17,328 nt of DNA from Chloroflexota bacterium. Lineage in GTDB: Bacteria; Chloroflexota; Anaerolineae; Anaerolineales; DRMV01. Shown here piece by piece: positions 5,340-13,966 of this stretch. Below the pieces are notes generated by a model. It searched no databases and had not been told where the DNA came from. It saw nothing but the letters and a program-made list of their open reading frames with translations. The stretch lies in NCBI GenBank assembly GCA_013154225.1, contig JAADCW010000196.1:1-17328 (forward strand), written 5' to 3'. Position 1 is the first letter of the stretch. Each line of letters opens with the position of its first letter. A program made the position numbers and the translations under genes.

Positions 5340-5834
5340 ATGACTCCAGAACCTCCCACCACCCCTTTAGCCTCTAAAAAGAACAACGGAAACGGCAACG
5401 GCGTCGGCAACAGCGTTCAGACTGCGCGTCAGCCCATCAACCCTGAAGACGCCGTGGTGCTGGTCGTGGAAGACAACGTCGCGAACTTTGTGCTCATTGC
5501 CCGCATGTTGGGCTACATGGGCATCCATTGCGAATGGAAGACCAGCGGCTACGAGGTTGTGGAATACGCGGACGCGCTGCCTCGGGTGGATCTCATCCTC
5601 ATGGACATCCGCCTGCCCTACGAAGATGGCTACACCGCGCTGCGCAAAATCCGCTCTTCCCCAACCCTGAAAGACACGTTGGTGGTAGCCGTCACCGCCG
5701 AAGCCAGCCGAGAACAAATCAACAAAGCCAAAGCAGCGGGGTTTGATGGTTTCATCGGCAAGCCCCTCGACCCCGACCGCTTCCCCGACCAAATTCGCCG
5801 CATTCTCAACGGCGAATCCGTCTGGGAACTCTAA
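5340..5834 (+). CDS. Single-domain response regulator with Asn/Gly-rich N-terminal extension
   Basis: 164 residues. Residues 1-36 are a low-complexity, probably disordered leader (KKNNGNGNGVGN). The receiver domain occupies about 38-160, with E44/D45, phospho-acceptor D89 (LILMDIRLPYEDG), T119 (VAVTAEA) and K141 (FIGKPLD). No DNA-binding or enzymatic output domain follows, and only a short tail (NGESVWEL) ends the protein. The ATG at 5340 has only a weak ribosome site (AAAGTGACGG), so translation may depend on the upstream gene. The next gene starts 12 bases after its stop. Two separate receivers suggest a phosphorelay, or one being a phosphate sink for the other. Partner kinases are unknown. 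Confidence 0.92.
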   Translation: MTPEPPTTPLASKKNNGNGNGVGNSVQTARQPINPEDAVVLVVEDNVANFVLIARMLGYMGIHCEWKTSGYEVVEYADALPRVDLILMDIRLPYEDGYTALRKIRSSPTLKDTLVVAVTAEASREQINKAKAAGFDGFIGKPLDPDRFPDQIRRILNGESVWEL

Positions 5835-5846
5835 CCGGAGCCGCTT

Positions 5847-8800
5847 ATGAGCGAACACCGTCCTTCGCCTTCCGAGGCCACCCTTCACACCCTTCCCCAA
5901 CGGGCCTTCCGCGGGCGGCTGGCGCGCCGCATGGTGCTTATTCTGCTGCCCGCTATTCTTATCCCAGTGTTGCTGATGGGCTACATGGTCCATCTTCGCT
6001 CCCAGCGCCTCTTGGAAGAGCAAACCGCGCAGCAACTCTACCAAGTCGAAACCGAAATGCGCGGCACCCTCAGCACCTGGCTCCTCGCCAAAAGCGCCCG
6101 TTTAGATGCTGTGGTCCGCCGCGATTATGTACGCAGTGCCATCCACACGCTCATTACACCCACAGCCTCGGAATCTGCCATCACCCGCTCAAAACACGAA
6201 ATCCTCTACGCCTTTGAAAGCATCCCCCGCTACAAAGACTACCCCATTTTCAACCAATACCTTGTGATTGATGCGGATTACCGCATTTTGGCCAGCACCA
6301 ACCCCAAATGGGAAAACCAGGGCCTGGGGAACTCGCCGCTCTCGCAAGTCATCGAAAGCATAGGTCAAAACGCGGCCGTCGGCCTACCGTGGATCAAAAG
6401 CGGCAGCGAGGTCACAACCCAACTTTTTGCCCCAGACCCTTACGGCAGTGTCCATGCCATCATCTACAACCTGACCCCCATCTATCCAAAACAAGGGGTG
6501 CTGGTGACCATCTTGCCCTATTACGATTTTGTCGCGAACAAACAGCTCTACGTCATCGGCATCTCCGAAGAAGTCACAATTGAACGCACGCTGGAACAAC
6601 TAAGGCAACGCTATCCCAATAGCCGCGCCTTTTTCGTTTTATATGACGGCACGTATCTCAGCATTGACCCCCGCACCAACGCACTCATCACCTGGAAAAC
6701 GCCCGAGTTCCTGACTAAACAAGTCTCAGGCCAGGCGACCATCATCGAAGGCACGTACAACTCGCCTGTGACCGGCAAATCCACGTTTGCCGTTGCCCAA
6801 TGGCTGCCTCAACTCAACGCGGCCATGGGGTTGGAAATTCCTCAAACCATGCTCTCGGCCACAGCCCGCGAGTTAGCGCCTTACACCACCCGCCTGCTGC
6901 TCATTACCGCGCTTTTGCTTGCGGCCATCATCTGGATTGCGACTTCGCGCATTTCCCGCCCCATTTTGGAAATGGCCGAAAGCGCCCGCCGCTTTGCCGA
7001 GGGTGATTGGAACACCCGCGCCAGCGTCAACCGCGACGACGAAATCGGCCTGCTGGCTTACACGTTCAACCAAATGGCCGACGAACTTGTGGACTTCTAC
7101 CGCTCGCTGGAACAGCAGGTGGAAGAGCGCACCCTGCAAATCCGCACTGCGTCCGAAGTGGCCCGCCTGGCGACTTCTGCCACCGACCTCTCGGAAATCC
7201 TCCAGCGCACGGTCAACCTGATTATCGAGCGCTTCCCGCAGTACTACCACGCATCGGTGTTCCTCATTGACGAAGAAGGGCGCTACGCCAACCTGGCCGA
7301 ATCCACCGGCCCCATTGGCGAGCAAATGAAGCTCCAGGGGCACCGTCTGGCCGTTGGCGGGCACTCCCTGGTCGGCTGGGCCGCGGCCCACCGCCAGCCC
7401 CGCATCGCGTCCGACGTCGTCGAAGACGAAATCCACTTCAAGAATCCGCTCCTCCCCGAAACCCGCTCTGAGGCGGCCATTCCCATCATGGTGGGCGATC
7501 GGGTCTTGGGTGTGCTGGACGTCCAAAGCAAAAACCCCCACGCATTCGACGAACAAAGCATCGCCACCTTGCAAACCCTGGCCAGCCAATTGGCTGCAGC
7601 CCTTTACAACGCCCGCCTGCGCCAACGGGCAGAAGCCGGCCTGGAAGAAACCCAACTGCTATACCGCACCAGCCACAAACTCATCCAGGCCACCAAACGC
7701 GACGAAGTGCTGTCCATCAGCACCGAAGCCATCGACAATCTGCCCTTTACCAGCGCGATCTTCATCCGTGACGACATCCACAGCCCCTATCGCCTGCGCT
7801 ATGCCCACCTGGCCGATGGCAGCGAAATGCTGGCAGACCCCGAAATTGAAATCCCCATCTCCCAGGAAATCCTCAAGCGCTATATTCCGCCCTCTCGCCC
7901 TCTGATCATAGACAACCTGCTGCTGGCCAACATGGTGCCCGAGGGGCTGGTCCACGCGGGGCGGGCGCTGGGGTGCACGTCAGGCACTTACATTGCCATC
8001 TACGACGAAGGCATCCCCTTTGCCTTGCTCTTCCTGGGCAGCGAGGCTCCGCAAGCCTTCACCCCCAGCCGGGTGGAACCTTACGTCCTCCTCACCGAAA
8101 TCATCAGCGCCACCCTGGCCAAGATCAACGCACTGGAAGACGCACAGCGCCGCCTCACTGAATTCCAGGTGTTGGTGCGGCTGTTGCAAGGTCTGGCCGC
8201 AGAAACATCGGTGGAAGATTTCTACGCCTCCCTCCACCAGGAAATCACCAACATCTTCGGCGACATCGGCCTCATCGTTGCCCTCTACAACCCTCTGCGC
8301 CGCACCGTCGAAATCCCCTACGCCTACGAACAAGGCGTGGGACAAATCCAAATTCCGCCGTTTACACTGGGCGAAGGGTTGGTTTCGCGGGTTCTTACCC
8401 AGCGCGAACCCTTGCTGATCAACGAAAACTTGGTGGAAACCGCCCAAGCCCAGGGCATCAAGATCAAATCCATCGGCGAAGTGCCGCAATCGTGGTTAGG
8501 GGTGCCCATGTTCTCCGGCGACCAACTGATTGGTGCACTGGTCTTGCAAGACCTGCACACACCCAACCGGTTCCGGGAAGAAGATGTGGAACTGGTCTCC
8601 GCACTGGCCAACTCCGTGGCCTTGCTCCTCAACAGGATGCAACTGCTGGCCCGGACAGAACGCGTATATCGCCGTGAGCACCTCTTGTTTGAAATCAGCC
8701 AACACATGCGCCGCTCAGGCGACATTCAAGACCTGCTCGATACCACCATCCGCCGCCTGCAAAGCACGTTCTCGGCACGGCGGGGCACCATTCGCATCAA

Positions 8801-8885
8801 CCTGACACCGACACCCCCCGCAGACCTCGGCGGCAACGGTGATGGCAGCCGCGATGATTCCCCCGCGGCAGGAGAAGACGCATGA
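5847..8885 (+). CDS. Membrane sensor with dCache-like domain, HAMP and three GAF domains, no kinase
   Basis: 1012 residues. TM1 (about 29-50) and TM2 (about 350-368) enclose an extracytoplasmic region of about 300 residues that looks like a double Cache domain (YLVIDADYRILASTNPKW near the middle, then STFAVAQWLP..AAMGLEI before TM2). A HAMP domain follows (about 367-428, SRPILEMAESARRFAEGDW). Three GAF modules then lie at about 435-595, 604-765 and 772-935. GAF1 carries the local signature NPLLPETRSEAAIPI...GVLDVQS. The protein ends in a conserved helical tail (about 943-986) and a Gly/Asp/Pro-rich end. No HisKA, HATPase, GGDEF or MCP signalling domain is present, so output must pass through a partner. 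The start follows CCGGAG; the stop overlaps the next start (ATGA). The Cache ligand is unknown; small organic molecules are usual for this fold. Confidence 0.9.
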   Translation: MSEHRPSPSEATLHTLPQRAFRGRLARRMVLILLPAILIPVLLMGYMVHLRSQRLLEEQTAQQLYQVETEMRGTLSTWLLAKSARLDAVVRRDYVRSAIHTLITPTASESAITRSKHEILYAFESIPRYKDYPIFNQYLVIDADYRILASTNPKWENQGLGNSPLSQVIESIGQNAAVGLPWIKSGSEVTTQLFAPDPYGSVHAIIYNLTPIYPKQGVLVTILPYYDFVANKQLYVIGISEEVTIERTLEQLRQRYPNSRAFFVLYDGTYLSIDPRTNALITWKTPEFLTKQVSGQATIIEGTYNSPVTGKSTFAVAQWLPQLNAAMGLEIPQTMLSATARELAPYTTRLLLITALLLAAIIWIATSRISRPILEMAESARRFAEGDWNTRASVNRDDEIGLLAYTFNQMADELVDFYRSLEQQVEERTLQIRTASEVARLATSATDLSEILQRTVNLIIERFPQYYHASVFLIDEEGRYANLAESTGPIGEQMKLQGHRLAVGGHSLVGWAAAHRQPRIASDVVEDEIHFKNPLLPETRSEAAIPIMVGDRVLGVLDVQSKNPHAFDEQSIATLQTLASQLAAALYNARLRQRAEAGLEETQLLYRTSHKLIQATKRDEVLSISTEAIDNLPFTSAIFIRDDIHSPYRLRYAHLADGSEMLADPEIEIPISQEILKRYIPPSRPLIIDNLLLANMVPEGLVHAGRALGCTSGTYIAIYDEGIPFALLFLGSEAPQAFTPSRVEPYVLLTEIISATLAKINALEDAQRRLTEFQVLVRLLQGLAAETSVEDFYASLHQEITNIFGDIGLIVALYNPLRRTVEIPYAYEQGVGQIQIPPFTLGEGLVSRVLTQREPLLINENLVETAQAQGIKIKSIGEVPQSWLGVPMFSGDQLIGALVLQDLHTPNRFREEDVELVSALANSVALLLNRMQLLARTERVYRREHLLFEISQHMRRSGDIQDLLDTTIRRLQSTFSARRGTIRINLTPTPPADLGGNGDGSRDDSPAAGEDA

Positions 8886-10495
8886 ACACGTCCTCGGCAA
8901 CTGCTCAAACCAACGTCATTCAAGCCTTTCGGGAACGCGTGCTCAACGTGCTGTTGCTGGTCGCGTTTGTCGTTGCCGTCCCGCTGGCCATCAGCAACGC
9001 CTATCGTGCGGCACAGACCGGCTTGATCCTCCAGGCTGGGGTTTACATTGGGTCAGCCCTGTTCGTGGGCGTCCTGCTCTTGCTGCGCCGAGTGCCCCAC
9101 ACCTACGCCTTCCGTGCAGTAGGGTTGGTGTTCATGCTCTACATGGTGGCCGTGGTGGTGTACCTCTCCACCGGTCTGGAAGGTGACGGCCGTATCTGGC
9201 TCTTCGGGGCAATGGCCATCGGCGTGTTGCTGCTGCCCCAGCCCTACAACTTCCTCAATGTGTTCGCCGCCATCGGCGTGCACTTTGCCTTGGGCTATGG
9301 GTTCAGCCACGGCATTCTACCCCCGCCGCCCAACGCCTACTTAGTGGACAGCCTCCAAGCCACGGCATGGCGGCGCACCGGCTTTACCTTGCTGGGCGTG
9401 GCCGCGGCCGTGCTCAGCGCAGTGGGCGTTTACCGCCGCCACCTGGAAAACGTCCTGGAAGAAAGCCAGGCCCTCAACGTCGTGCTGGAAGAAGAACGCC
9501 GCCGCCTGGAAAGCCAAAGTAAGATTTTGCAGCGCCGTGTGGAACAAATCCACACCGCAAGCGAAATCATGCGCATTATCAACACCATCTTGGACCCCGA
9601 AGAACTGCTCCAGCAAGTGGTGGACCTGGTGCGCGAGCGGTTCAACCTCTACTATGTGGGTATCTTCCTGGTGGACGAACGCGGGGAATACGCGGTTCTG
9701 CGGGCAGGCACGGGCGAAGCCGGGCGAAAAATGCTTGCCGAAGGCCACCGGCTGGCCATCGGCGGGACGTCCATGATTGGTTGGTGCATCAGCAACCGCC
9801 AACCCCGCATTGCCATGGACGTCGGCGACGAGCCCGTACGCTTTGCCAACCCCCACCTCCCCCTCACCCGCACCGAACTCGCCCTCCCCATCATCAGCCG
9901 CGGCGAAGTTCTGGGCGCCATGACGGTGCAGTCCGAAAAGCCCCAGGCCTTTGACCAAGACGACCTGCTGGTGCTGCAAAACATCGTGGATAGTGTGGCC
10001 ACCGCACTGCAAAACGCCCGTCTGTATCAGGAAGCCCAGCGTGGCCTGCGCGAGTTGGCCGCCAGCCGACGGCAGACCCTCTTCCAGGCCGCCCAGCATC
10101 TCAACAAAGAAACCCTGGAAGTCAGCGTGGGCGACGACAACGGCCACAGCCCGGAAGAAAGCCCCACCCTGCACATCCTCAAGGTGCCCATCACCCTCTA
10201 CGACGCGCCCATTGGCGAAATTACCCTGGAAAGCGATCACCCCTGGACGGATGAAGAGCGCGAATTTGCCACCCAGGTAGGCGCCCAAATCGCGGTAGCC
10301 CTGGAAAACCTCTACCTTGCAGAAGAACACCGCCGCATCGCTGAAGAGAACCGCGTAATTTCCCAAGTGACCGAACAAGTGAGCGCCACCTTGGACCTCG
10401 ACACCGTCATCCAAACCGCTGTAACCGAACTACGGGAAATCCTCAACCTGACCGAAGCAGAAATCCGCCTGACGGTTCCTGAGGCCGCGGAGTAG
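8882..10495 (+). CDS. Six-helix membrane protein with one full GAF, one degenerate GAF and conserved tail
   Basis: 537 residues, start codon overlapping the previous stop by 4 bases. Six probable membrane helices lie at about 19-40, 48-68, 77-96, 105-119, 123-141 and 165-186, forming a compact membrane input module like those of 7TM/MASE-type sensors, though no named family is recognised. A coiled coil (about 187-222, EERRRLESQSKILQRRVEQI) leads to a complete GAF (222-383: FLVDERGEYAVL, HRLAIGGTSMIGWC, GAMTVQS). A shortened GAF-like half module (about 385-485) keeps only the last strands and helix (VPITLYDAPIGEITLE...IAVALENLYL). The end (492-531) matches the tails of the other two membrane GAF proteins. 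No kinase or other output domain exists. Even helix number places the GAFs in the cytoplasm with the N-terminus. Ligand and partner are unknown. Confidence 0.88.
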   Translation: MNTSSATAQTNVIQAFRERVLNVLLLVAFVVAVPLAISNAYRAAQTGLILQAGVYIGSALFVGVLLLLRRVPHTYAFRAVGLVFMLYMVAVVVYLSTGLEGDGRIWLFGAMAIGVLLLPQPYNFLNVFAAIGVHFALGYGFSHGILPPPPNAYLVDSLQATAWRRTGFTLLGVAAAVLSAVGVYRRHLENVLEESQALNVVLEEERRRLESQSKILQRRVEQIHTASEIMRIINTILDPEELLQQVVDLVRERFNLYYVGIFLVDERGEYAVLRAGTGEAGRKMLAEGHRLAIGGTSMIGWCISNRQPRIAMDVGDEPVRFANPHLPLTRTELALPIISRGEVLGAMTVQSEKPQAFDQDDLLVLQNIVDSVATALQNARLYQEAQRGLRELAASRRQTLFQAAQHLNKETLEVSVGDDNGHSPEESPTLHILKVPITLYDAPIGEITLESDHPWTDEEREFATQVGAQIAVALENLYLAEEHRRIAEENRVISQVTEQVSATLDLDTVIQTAVTELREILNLTEAEIRLTVPEAAE

Positions 10496-10499
10496 CCCC

Positions 10500-13400
10500 A
10501 TGAAAAACAGCGAACTCGAAGTTACTCAGGCTTCCACTACCTCCATCCAACGGCGTCTGCGCCTCCTCGCGCTGGCGCTCTCGCTCATTTTTGCCCTTGC
10601 GGGTGCAGCCAGTATTTACTTCAGTTACCAGTGGTGGCAACTCACCCGAAACCAGCAAATCGTCCTGCGCATGGATGCCAGCACCGCGCGCGTCATCTTG
10701 CACACTCAAAAACTCCTGGAAGCCCTCCAAAGCTCTTACGCCGCGCAGGACGTGAATTACCTCAAAGAAAACGTCCGCCCGTGGATTGACCAACTCAAGG
10801 AAGACCAAGCCGAGCTCCAACAACTCATCGCGGCCGCGCCGAAAGATGCAGCCCCCCGTCAAGTTGCTGAAGAAGCCTACCCGCAACTGAAAAAGATCAT
10901 CAACCTTTCTGAAGGCATCATCAGCCAAGCCGAAATTGGTAACTGGCCCTCGGCCAAAGTGCGGTTCCAATACCTGGAAGAATCCTACGAGCAGTACATC
11001 CACGACTACGAGCGGCTACTCAAGGCCAACAGCGAATATCTGCTCTCGTCTAAAACCATGGCGCGGCTCTACCTGCGCATTGCTATTTTGCCCGCCATCC
11101 TGGCCCTTTTGGGAATCTTCGTCACCATCATGGGCACCCTGGGTACCCAACGCGTGGTGCTGAACCCCCTCAAAGAATTGACCGCCAGCGTCCAGCACTT
11201 TGCCGAGGGTGACTTTACCATCCGTCTTCCCGAAGACCGCGACGACGAAATCGGTGTATTGGCGCACACCTTCAACCTCATGGCCGACCGCATCCAAGAG
11301 GCCCGCGCCAACCTCACCCAGCAAGTGGAAGAACGCACCCTGGCACTCCAACGCCGCACAGCCCAACTTCAGGCCGCGACCGAAATTGGCCGTGCAGTCA
11401 CCACCCTGCGGGAAGTGGACGAACTGCTGACCCACGCCGCCCGCCTCATCAGCCAGCGTTACGGCTACTACCATGTTGGGCTCTTCCTGAACGACGAAGC
11501 CAGCGGCACCACCCGCCTCCGCGCGGCCTACACCCAAAACGGCAAAGCCGCGGAAAAACTCCTGGCAGAAGGTTACCAACTGCCCATCGGCATGGAAGGC
11601 CCGGTGAGCCAAACTGCTTCCACCGGCCGCCTGCACATTGCCCAATACGGCGCCCAGCACCCCCACCCTGTGGAAGACCTCAGCCGCACCCGCGCGGAGG
11701 CCGCCTTCCCCCTCAAAAGCGGCGACACCGTCCTGGGCGTGCTGGACGTGCACAGCAACACCGACCTCACCTTCTCACCTGAAGACATCGCAGCCCTGCA
11801 GTCTGTGGCCGACTTGCTGGCCATTGCCTTGGAAAACGCCCGCCTCTTCCAGGAAACCGAGCGTGCACTGGAAGCCGCCCGCCGGGCATACGCCCAATTG
11901 AGCCAGGAAAGTTGGGAACGCTTCCTCAAGCCGCGCACCACCCTGGGCTTCCGCGTGGACAGCAGTGGCGAAATCCAACCCATTGCCGCCTCGGAAGTGG
12001 AAGAAGCAGAAGCCCAGGCCGAAGAAGCACCCGCAGAAAACGCCGACACCACACCCCAAGAAGAAACCCAAGAAAGCGGCCTGCTGGACGTGCCCATCAC
12101 CATCCGTGAGCGCCCCATCGCGGTGGCTCGCCTGCGCAAAGCCACCCCGTGGACAGCTACAGAAAAACAACTGGTCGCTCGGCTGGCCGAGCGCATCGGT
12201 AACATCCTGGAAAGCGCCCGCCTGTTCTCCGAAGCCCAGCGTCGGGCTGCCCAGCTCCAAATCGCGGCCGAAATCGCCCGCGATACCAGCGGCACCCTGG
12301 ATCTGGACGAACTCCTTTCCAAAGCCATCAACCTGGTGCGCGAGCGCTTTGGTTTCTATCACGCTTCCGTGTTCCTGCTGGATGAGACCGGGCGCTACGG
12401 CGTGGTCAAAGAATCCACCGGTGAAGCCGGCGAACAACTCAAAGCCCGCCAGCACCGGCTGGCTGTGGGTTCGGCCTCCATCATCGGCCAAACCCTGGCC
12501 AGCGGCCAGCCTGTGGTGGTCAACGACGTGCGCAAGAGCGACATCCACCACTACAACCCCCTCCTGCCCGATACTCGGGCTGAGTTGGGTATCCCCCTCA
12601 AAGTGGGTGAAGAGGTCATCGGCGCACTGGACGTGCAATCCACCGTAGTCAACGCCTTCACTGAAGAAGACGTCCGGGTGCTGCACATTCTGGCCGACCA
12701 ATTGGCCATTGCCGTAGTCAATGCCCGCCTGTTCGCAGAAACCCAAAAGCACTTGATGCAGCACCGCCTCCTGCATCAAATTACCGCAGCCGCAGCTGCA
12801 GCCACCACTGTCGAAGAGGCCATCCGCAACACCGTGGAAAGCCTGCACGCCACCCGCCCCGACGAAGGCGTGTCCTTGCTGGTGCCTGCAGAAGACCAGC
12901 CCAACACCCTGCGCATTGCCGCGTGGGCGGGCTACAGCGCGTCCAAAGCCGAGCGCATCCGCCAAATTCGCATCCCCTTTGGCGAGGCCGTTACCGGCAA
13001 GGTTGCGGCCACCCAACAGCCCCTCATCGTGCCCGACACCAGCGCCATCCCCGATCACATTGCCATTTCCTCGAGGATGCGCTCCGAACTGGCTGTGCCG
13101 TTGGTTTACCGCGGTGAACTTCTGGGCGTGCTCGACCTGGAAAGCCCCAAGCCCAACAACTACGACGAGCACGACCGGGAAATGATGCTCACCCTGGCCA
13201 GCAGTTTGGCCGCTATTTTCGCAAACATCCGCCTGTTGGAGCAGGTGCGCCGCCACTCCGACGAACTGACCCTGCTCTACGAGGTGACAGCCACGGCATC
13301 CTCCCATGTGGACCTGGACACCCTGCTCAATCAATTGGCCCTCAAACTCCAGGAAAGCATGGACCTGCTCCACTGCGGCGTGGTGCTCTTCAACCGCGAC

Positions 13401-13961
13401 GGCAAAACTGGCACGTTGGTGGCCTCGGCCTCTTCGCCCGATGCACCGGGCAAAGACATGATCGGCACCCAACTGCCGTTGGACAACCCTCTCACGCAAG
13501 AAGTCATCCGCACCCAAAAACCCGCCTTGTGCCGCGACGTCGAAACCGACCCACGCGTGGCCGACATCCGCGACCTGCTCCGCCAACGCGGCACCAAACA
13601 AATCATCATCCTGCCCCTGCTGGCCCGCGATGAAGTGGTCGGCACCTTGGGGCTCGATATTGCCCAGGCAGACCGTGAATTTACCGACGCGGACCTCCGT
13701 CTGCTGGAGCAAATCGCCCGCCAGATTGCCACATCCATTGAAGTGGCACGCCTGTTCCGCCAAGCAGTGCGCACAGCCGAGCGCGAGCGCATGGTCACCT
13801 ACATCACCACCAAGATGCGCGCCAGCAACGACCCGCAAGAAATTCTGCAAACCGCGGTGGAAGAACTACGACGGGCGCTCAAGGCACAACAAACCCAAAT
13901 CTTGCTGCTCCCTGAGGAACGCGACACAGGCCCCGAGAACAACGGTTCGGGAGAAGGATAA
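10500..13961 (+). CDS. Membrane sensor with helical-bundle input, HAMP and four GAF domains, no kinase
   Basis: 1153 residues, starting 4 bases after the previous stop. TM1 (about 19-42) and TM2 (about 192-213) bracket about 150 mostly helical, charged residues, consistent with a four-helix-bundle input as in MCPs. HAMP occupies about 222-280 (NPLKELTASVQHFAEGDFTI). The cytoplasmic part is GAF1 (290-454), a half-GAF region interrupted by a very acidic Glu/Ala insert (455-585, EVEEAEAQAEEAPAENAD), GAF2 (586-750, FGFYHASVFLLDETG, NPLLPDTRAELGIPL), GAF3 (757-918, ELAVPLVYRGELLGVLDLES) and GAF4 (924-1094). A helical tail (1098-1140) like those of the other two membrane GAF proteins ends it. There is no HisKA, ATPase or cyclase domain. 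With four GAFs it could integrate several small ligands or act as a long dimeric signalling stalk; that is inference. Confidence 0.9.
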   Translation: MKNSELEVTQASTTSIQRRLRLLALALSLIFALAGAASIYFSYQWWQLTRNQQIVLRMDASTARVILHTQKLLEALQSSYAAQDVNYLKENVRPWIDQLKEDQAELQQLIAAAPKDAAPRQVAEEAYPQLKKIINLSEGIISQAEIGNWPSAKVRFQYLEESYEQYIHDYERLLKANSEYLLSSKTMARLYLRIAILPAILALLGIFVTIMGTLGTQRVVLNPLKELTASVQHFAEGDFTIRLPEDRDDEIGVLAHTFNLMADRIQEARANLTQQVEERTLALQRRTAQLQAATEIGRAVTTLREVDELLTHAARLISQRYGYYHVGLFLNDEASGTTRLRAAYTQNGKAAEKLLAEGYQLPIGMEGPVSQTASTGRLHIAQYGAQHPHPVEDLSRTRAEAAFPLKSGDTVLGVLDVHSNTDLTFSPEDIAALQSVADLLAIALENARLFQETERALEAARRAYAQLSQESWERFLKPRTTLGFRVDSSGEIQPIAASEVEEAEAQAEEAPAENADTTPQEETQESGLLDVPITIRERPIAVARLRKATPWTATEKQLVARLAERIGNILESARLFSEAQRRAAQLQIAAEIARDTSGTLDLDELLSKAINLVRERFGFYHASVFLLDETGRYGVVKESTGEAGEQLKARQHRLAVGSASIIGQTLASGQPVVVNDVRKSDIHHYNPLLPDTRAELGIPLKVGEEVIGALDVQSTVVNAFTEEDVRVLHILADQLAIAVVNARLFAETQKHLMQHRLLHQITAAAAAATTVEEAIRNTVESLHATRPDEGVSLLVPAEDQPNTLRIAAWAGYSASKAERIRQIRIPFGEAVTGKVAATQQPLIVPDTSAIPDHIAISSRMRSELAVPLVYRGELLGVLDLESPKPNNYDEHDREMMLTLASSLAAIFANIRLLEQVRRHSDELTLLYEVTATASSHVDLDTLLNQLALKLQESMDLLHCGVVLFNRDGKTGTLVASASSPDAPGKDMIGTQLPLDNPLTQEVIRTQKPALCRDVETDPRVADIRDLLRQRGTKQIIILPLLARDEVVGTLGLDIAQADREFTDADLRLLEQIARQIATSIEVARLFRQAVRTAERERMVTYITTKMRASNDPQEILQTAVEELRRALKAQQTQILLLPEERDTGPENNGSGEG

Positions 13962-13966
13962 GGATC

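Noticed and set aside
7150..13780. Cyclic-nucleotide or bilin binding by the GAF domains
   Set aside because: No NKFDE motif of cNMP-binding GAFs and no bilin-attachment cysteine context could be found, so no ligand is claimed.
11775..13850. Very long open frame (about 690 codons) on the minus strand opposite the four-GAF protein
   Set aside because: It mirrors the GC-rich codon bias of a well-supported plus-strand gene, its translation is His/Gly/Val-rich with no domain, and no ribosome site was seen. Similar antisense frames at 9341-10414 and 15222-16121 were dropped for the same reason.
5847..13961. Annotation of the three large GAF proteins as histidine kinases
   Set aside because: No H-box, N-box or G-box motif is present, and each protein stops right after its last GAF-type segment.
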